Assembly (NCBI GenBank): GCA_021777755.1
Contig: JAJYDE010000003.1
Location: forward strand, 1 to 64,000
Reading direction: 5' to 3'
Source of the DNA: Deltaproteobacteria bacterium
GTDB taxonomy: Bacteria; Desulfobacterota; Syntrophobacteria; Syntrophobacterales; Syntrophobacteraceae
Length of the DNA: 64,000 nt
Translations under genes and position numbers: made by a program
Shown: piece by piece, positions 60,663 to 64,000 of the stretch
Layout: each line of letters begins with the position of its first letter
How positions within the stretch are numbered: position 1 is the first letter of the stretch
Notes under the pieces: model-generated
Databases searched by the model: none
Told to the model about the DNA's origin: nothing
The model's input: only the letters and a program-made list of their open reading frames with translations

Positions 60663-62378
60663 GTGGCGAAGAAGATAGGCGAGCTGCTCATTCAGGAGGG
60701 CCTGGTCAACGCCGAACAGCTTAACCGAGCGCTCGACGAGCAGCGCCACAGCGGAGAGCGCATCGGCGCGGCCCTGGTAAAGCAGGGCATTATCGATGAG
60801 AACACCCTCAGCGAGTTCATTGCCAGGCAGTATAACTGCCCCCAAGTCAGTCTTTCCAGAATCAGTGTCGAAAAGGCAATCGCGGGGCTGATCCCTCTGG
60901 ACATCATGCACAAATACCAGACCGTGCCCTTCGGGCTCATGGGCAATACGCTCCACGTGGCCATGGCCGATCCCGGCAACCTCTTCATCATTGACGACCT
61001 TCGCTTCCTCACCCGCAAAAACATTCAGATTCATGTGGCGGCCGATTCAACGCTGAAACTGGTCATCGGCAATTTTCTCGCCGAACAAACCCCCGAGGAC
61101 GATGACAACGACTCGCTCGACGACCTGCTCGGGGCCATCAAGGACGAAGTGGAGGTCGACCTTTCGCAGGTTGCCGAAGAGGTGGACCTCTCAAGGCTTG
61201 AAGACGCGGCCGGTCAGGCCCCGGTCGTCAAGCTGGTCAATCTGATCCTTATGGACGCCATCCGAAAGCATGCGAGCGACATTCATGTCGAACCCTATGA
61301 GAGGCTGATGCGGATCCGATTCCGCATTGACGGGGTGCTCTACGAGGTGATGCGGCCCCCCATCCAGCTCAAAAACGCCATCATCTCGCGGCTTAAAATT
61401 CTTTCCCGCCTCGATATCGCCGAAAGAAGACTGCCCCAGGACGGGCGTATAAAACTCAAGGCCAAGGGCAAGGAGATGGATTTCCGGGTCTCGATCCTGC
61501 CCACGCTTTTTGGCGAAAAGGTCGTTTTGCGCCTGCTCGACAAGTCCAACCTGCAACTCGACATGACCAAACTCGGATTTGAAGAGCTTCAGTACAAAAA
61601 TTTCCGGGACGCCATCTATTTGCCCTATGGAATGGTGCTGGTGACCGGTCCTACCGGCAGCGGCAAGACCACCACCCTCTACAGCGCCCTTTCGGACCTC
61701 AACCGGGTGGGCCAAAACATCTCGACGGCCGAAGACCCCATCGAATTCAACCTGGTCGGAATCAACCAGGTCCAGATGCACGAGTCGATCGGCCTCACTT
61801 TCGCCGCGGCGTTGCGCGCATTTCTGCGCCAGGACCCCGACATCCTGATGGTGGGAGAAATTAGGGACTTTGAAACCGCCGAGATCGCCGTCAAGGCGGC
61901 CCTTACCGGCCACATGGTGCTGAGCACCCTTCACACCAACGACGCACCCAGCACCATCAACCGGCTGCTCAACATGGGCGTGGAAGCCTTCCTGGTCGCC
62001 TCGGCGGTCAATCTCGTGGTCGCCCAAAGGCTGGTGCGCAAGGTATGCTCGGTCTGCAAGACCGTCGAAGAGGTCACCGCGGAGACCCTGCTCGACCTCG
62101 GGCTCACCGATGAGGAACTTGGCACCTTTACCTGCTATCACGGCACGGGATGCTCGGCTTGTAACGATACCGGATATCGGGGACGTATCGCACTCTATGA
62201 GGTCATGCCGCTCTATGACCAGATCCGCGAACTCGTGCTCATGGGCGCTTCGGCCGCGGAGATCAAGAAGGAATCCATCCGACTCGGGATGACCACCCTC
62301 AGGCAGGCGGGAATTAACAAGCTCAAGGATGGAGTGACCACAGTCGAGGAAGTCATCAGGTCTTCAGCCAAGGATTGA
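60663..62378 (+). CDS. pilB: type IV pilus assembly ATPase PilB
   Basis: A 571-aa GspE/PilB ATPase. The N-terminal MshEN-like domain (KKIGELLIQEGLVNAEQLNRALDEQ, and a second such unit) is typical of PilB and, in some relatives, binds c-di-GMP. Walker A is VLVTGPTGSGKTTTLYSAL near residue 325. The Asp box (AEDPIEFNLVGINQVQMH), Walker B (LRQDPDILMVGEIRD) and His box (GHMVLSTLHTNDAPSTINRLL) follow. The zinc tetracysteine CSVC and CSAC lies near 460-500. It starts at GTG 60663, with GGAGG ten bases upstream, and powers pilus extension with PilC encoded next. Confidence 0.95.
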   Translation: MAKKIGELLIQEGLVNAEQLNRALDEQRHSGERIGAALVKQGIIDENTLSEFIARQYNCPQVSLSRISVEKAIAGLIPLDIMHKYQTVPFGLMGNTLHVAMADPGNLFIIDDLRFLTRKNIQIHVAADSTLKLVIGNFLAEQTPEDDDNDSLDDLLGAIKDEVEVDLSQVAEEVDLSRLEDAAGQAPVVKLVNLILMDAIRKHASDIHVEPYERLMRIRFRIDGVLYEVMRPPIQLKNAIISRLKILSRLDIAERRLPQDGRIKLKAKGKEMDFRVSILPTLFGEKVVLRLLDKSNLQLDMTKLGFEELQYKNFRDAIYLPYGMVLVTGPTGSGKTTTLYSALSDLNRVGQNISTAEDPIEFNLVGINQVQMHESIGLTFAAALRAFLRQDPDILMVGEIRDFETAEIAVKAALTGHMVLSTLHTNDAPSTINRLLNMGVEAFLVASAVNLVVAQRLVRKVCSVCKTVEEVTAETLLDLGLTDEELGTFTCYHGTGCSACNDTGYRGRIALYEVMPLYDQIRELVLMGASAAEIKKESIRLGMTTLRQAGINKLKDGVTTVEEVIRSSAKD

Positions 62379-62437
62379 TTTGCCTGCGCCCTGCTCTTCC
62401 GCCCGGATTACCAGCTTTCAAGCCTTAAGCACCGGCT

Positions 62438-62454
62438 TTGGACTGCAAATTGCA
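62438..62454 (+). promoter_or_regulatory. sigma-54-like promoter before pilC
   Basis: TTGGACTGCAAATTGCA has GG and GC ten bases apart, with a perfect TTGCA at -12 and TTGG at -24. It is about 50 bases before the pilC ATG, in the 125-base gap after pilB. Confidence 0.5.
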
Positions 62455-62503
62455 GGGCTTATGGTTACATGGAACTTATTACAGACACCACAGGAGAGTT
62501 GGA

Positions 62504-63715
62504 ATGCCGATCTATTTATGGACAGGCAAAGATCGCTCTGGCAAGAAGCAAAAAGGCGAAATCGAGGCCGACAATCTCCCCCTGGCCCGCCAGATGGTCG
62601 TCAAAAAGGGCGTGACCATCCAGAATATCAAAGTCAAGCCCAAGGACCTCCTGGAGTTCCTGCCGGCCATTGGCGGAGGGATCAAGGACAAGGACAAAGT
62701 CATTTTCGTCAGACAGTTTGCAACCATGATCGATGCCGGACTGCCGCTTGTGCAGTGTTTGGATATCCTCCAGGACCAACAGGAAAACGACAATTTCAAA
62801 AGAGTTATTCGACAGATCCAAAAAAGTGTCGAAGAAGGCTCGACACTGTCGGACGCCATCAAAAATCACCCCAAAGTCTTTGACAACCTGTTTCACAACC
62901 TTGTGGCCGCGGGCGAGGTCGGAGGTATACTGGACGTCATTTTGAACAGGCTCGCCCAATACATAGAAAAAATGGCCAATCTGAAAAGAAAGGTCAAGGG
63001 CGCCCTTACCTACCCGGCCATCGTGGTTTCGATCGCCGTTATCGTGGTGGCGGTCATCCTGATCTTTGTCATTCCGGTCTTTACCAAGCTTTTCACCGAC
63101 GCCGGAGTCAAGTTGCCCGTAATGACGGTAATAGTGATGAACCTGAGCGACTTCGTGAAGCACTATATCCACTGGATCATCATTGGATTTGGTCTTTTGA
63201 TGTACGGGTTTCACCGGGTTCGCAAAACCCCGAAAGGACGTCACCTTTTTGACAAGATGTTTCTAAGGGCCCCGGTTTTCGGCATCCTGCTGCGAAAGAT
63301 TGCCGTAGCCCGCTTTACAAGGACCCTCGGGACCATGCTCTCCAGCGGGGTGCCGATTCTGGACGGCTTGGAGGTCGTTGCGGCCACGGCCGGAAACGCG
63401 GTTGTGGAACAGGCCATACGAAACGCGCGCCTCGCCATTTCCGAAGGCCGTTCGGTGGCCGAACCTCTGGCCGAAACAAACGTGTTTCCGACAATGGTGA
63501 CCCAGATGATTGCCGTGGGGGAAGCAACGGGGGCTCTGGACACCATGCTTGGCAAAATTGCCGATTTCTACGACGAGGAAGTCGATACGGCCGTCGGGTC
63601 CCTGACATCCCTGCTCGAACCCTTGCTGATTCTTTTCCTCGGCGTTACGATCGGCTTTTTGCTGGTGGCCATGTACATGCCGATCTTTCAATTGGCAGAC
63701 GTCGTTTCGAGATAG
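62504..63715 (+). CDS. pilC: type IV pilus inner-membrane platform protein PilC
   Basis: A 403-aa GspF/PilC protein from the ATG at 62504, with AGGAGAG five bases upstream; the longer frame from 62438 runs into the sigma-54-like site. Two GspF domains are seen: FVRQFATMIDAGLPLVQCLDIL at about residue 70, and RFTRTLGTMLSSGVPILDGLEVVA at about 275. Three membrane segments follow or separate them (ALTYPAIVVSIAVIVVAVILIFVI, HWIIIGFGLLMYG and PLLILFLGVTIGFLLVAMYMP). It forms the pilus platform with PilB. Confidence 0.95.
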   Translation: MPIYLWTGKDRSGKKQKGEIEADNLPLARQMVVKKGVTIQNIKVKPKDLLEFLPAIGGGIKDKDKVIFVRQFATMIDAGLPLVQCLDILQDQQENDNFKRVIRQIQKSVEEGSTLSDAIKNHPKVFDNLFHNLVAAGEVGGILDVILNRLAQYIEKMANLKRKVKGALTYPAIVVSIAVIVVAVILIFVIPVFTKLFTDAGVKLPVMTVIVMNLSDFVKHYIHWIIIGFGLLMYGFHRVRKTPKGRHLFDKMFLRAPVFGILLRKIAVARFTRTLGTMLSSGVPILDGLEVVAATAGNAVVEQAIRNARLAISEGRSVAEPLAETNVFPTMVTQMIAVGEATGALDTMLGKIADFYDEEVDTAVGSLTSLLEPLLILFLGVTIGFLLVAMYMPIFQLADVVSR

Positions 63716-63723
63716 AAGGCCGC

Positions 63724-64000
63724 ATGGCCAAAACGGTTGAACAACACCTTGGCGAGGTCGATTCGAGTCGTCTGCGGAGCAAGCTCAAAAAGCTCCTGCT
63801 CTACCGGTTGGTGCTCGCCTTTTTTTTCCTCATCGTAACGATCGGCGTGGAAAGCCGCCGAAACGGGGCTCTTCCTTCCGGGCTCTTTCGCCCTCTCTAT
63901 CTGTTTTCGTGCATTCTTTTTCTGTTTACCATCATAGGGGCACTCGGTCTCAAGCGGATTCGCCGCCTGGAGCGCTTCGCCCTGGTCCAGATCCTTTTCG
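63724..64000 (+). CDS. PilS-like sensor histidine kinase, N-terminus only
   Basis: Only the first 92 codons are in the window. The ATG at 63724 is eight bases after the pilC stop. The sequence MAKTVEQHLGEVDSSRLRSK is followed by membrane segments (LLLYRLVLAFFFLIVTIGVE and LYLFSCILFLFTIIGALGL). A multi-pass sensor directly after pilC suggests PilS, the kinase that with PilR activates pilin transcription through sigma-54. The catalytic domains lie outside the window, so the call rests on context and N-terminal layout. Confidence 0.6.
   Translation, partial: MAKTVEQHLGEVDSSRLRSKLKKLLLYRLVLAFFFLIVTIGVESRRNGALPSGLFRPLYLFSCILFLFTIIGALGLKRIRRLERFALVQILF

Overview
The window looks like a piece of a mesophilic, anaerobic delta-proteobacterial chromosome (Desulfobacterota, probably Syntrophobacter-like). 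Support for this is the combination of a PxxKW cysteine-rich protein, a RACo-type corrinoid activator, a class I iron-sulfur fumarase, a pyruvate:ferredoxin-type oxidoreductase, type IV pilus genes and a large Wza/Wzc/PrsT-type exopolysaccharide locus. The assignment is an inference from gene content. No rRNA, tRNA, CRISPR array or insertion sequence was seen.

Positions 1-39034 are one exopolysaccharide locus, entirely on the minus strand. In transcription order it holds: Wza-like export lipoprotein, Wzc-like chain-length protein, ExeA-type ATPase with LysM, CpsD-like ATPase, polyprenyl-phosphate sugar transferase; a WbpB/WbpD/WbpE-like set (oxidoreductase, N-acetyltransferase, aminotransferase) for a 2,3-diamino-sugar uronate; a FemAB protein; a deacetylase/GT4 unit split by a frameshift; a compact activation cassette (GNAT, acyl carrier protein, glutamine-dependent AsnB-like amidotransferase, AMP ligase, NadE-like ligase); several GT2 enzymes, two more FemAB proteins, a second GNAT-like protein, an (alpha/alpha)-barrel protein; an AsnB-like protein lacking its glutaminase cysteine; a secreted beta-helix protein; Wzy and Wzx; a strong terminator; then cysC, rfbB, rfbA and the TPR lipoprotein prsT, which runs off the left edge.

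Positions 39164-43729 hold a degenerate nuclease-like protein and a regulatory node. A secreted FN3/InlB-repeat/PKD-like protein is preceded by a sigma-54-type promoter, a c-di-GMP-I riboswitch and a hairpin able to mask its Shine-Dalgarno sequence. Divergently lies a PilZ gene with its own sigma-54-type promoter. Further sigma-54-like sites precede the beta-helix gene and pilC. Together they suggest that RpoN and c-di-GMP jointly control surface matrix and pili.

Positions 43972-64000 are mixed: a large membrane M48 peptidase; a fumarase with an unknown upstream partner; a RACo-like activator and a lipase-like protein; HPr-like and enzyme I genes with smpB; an operon of porA, porB and two heptosyltransferases; a PxxKW protein; and pilB, pilC and the start of a PilS-like kinase.
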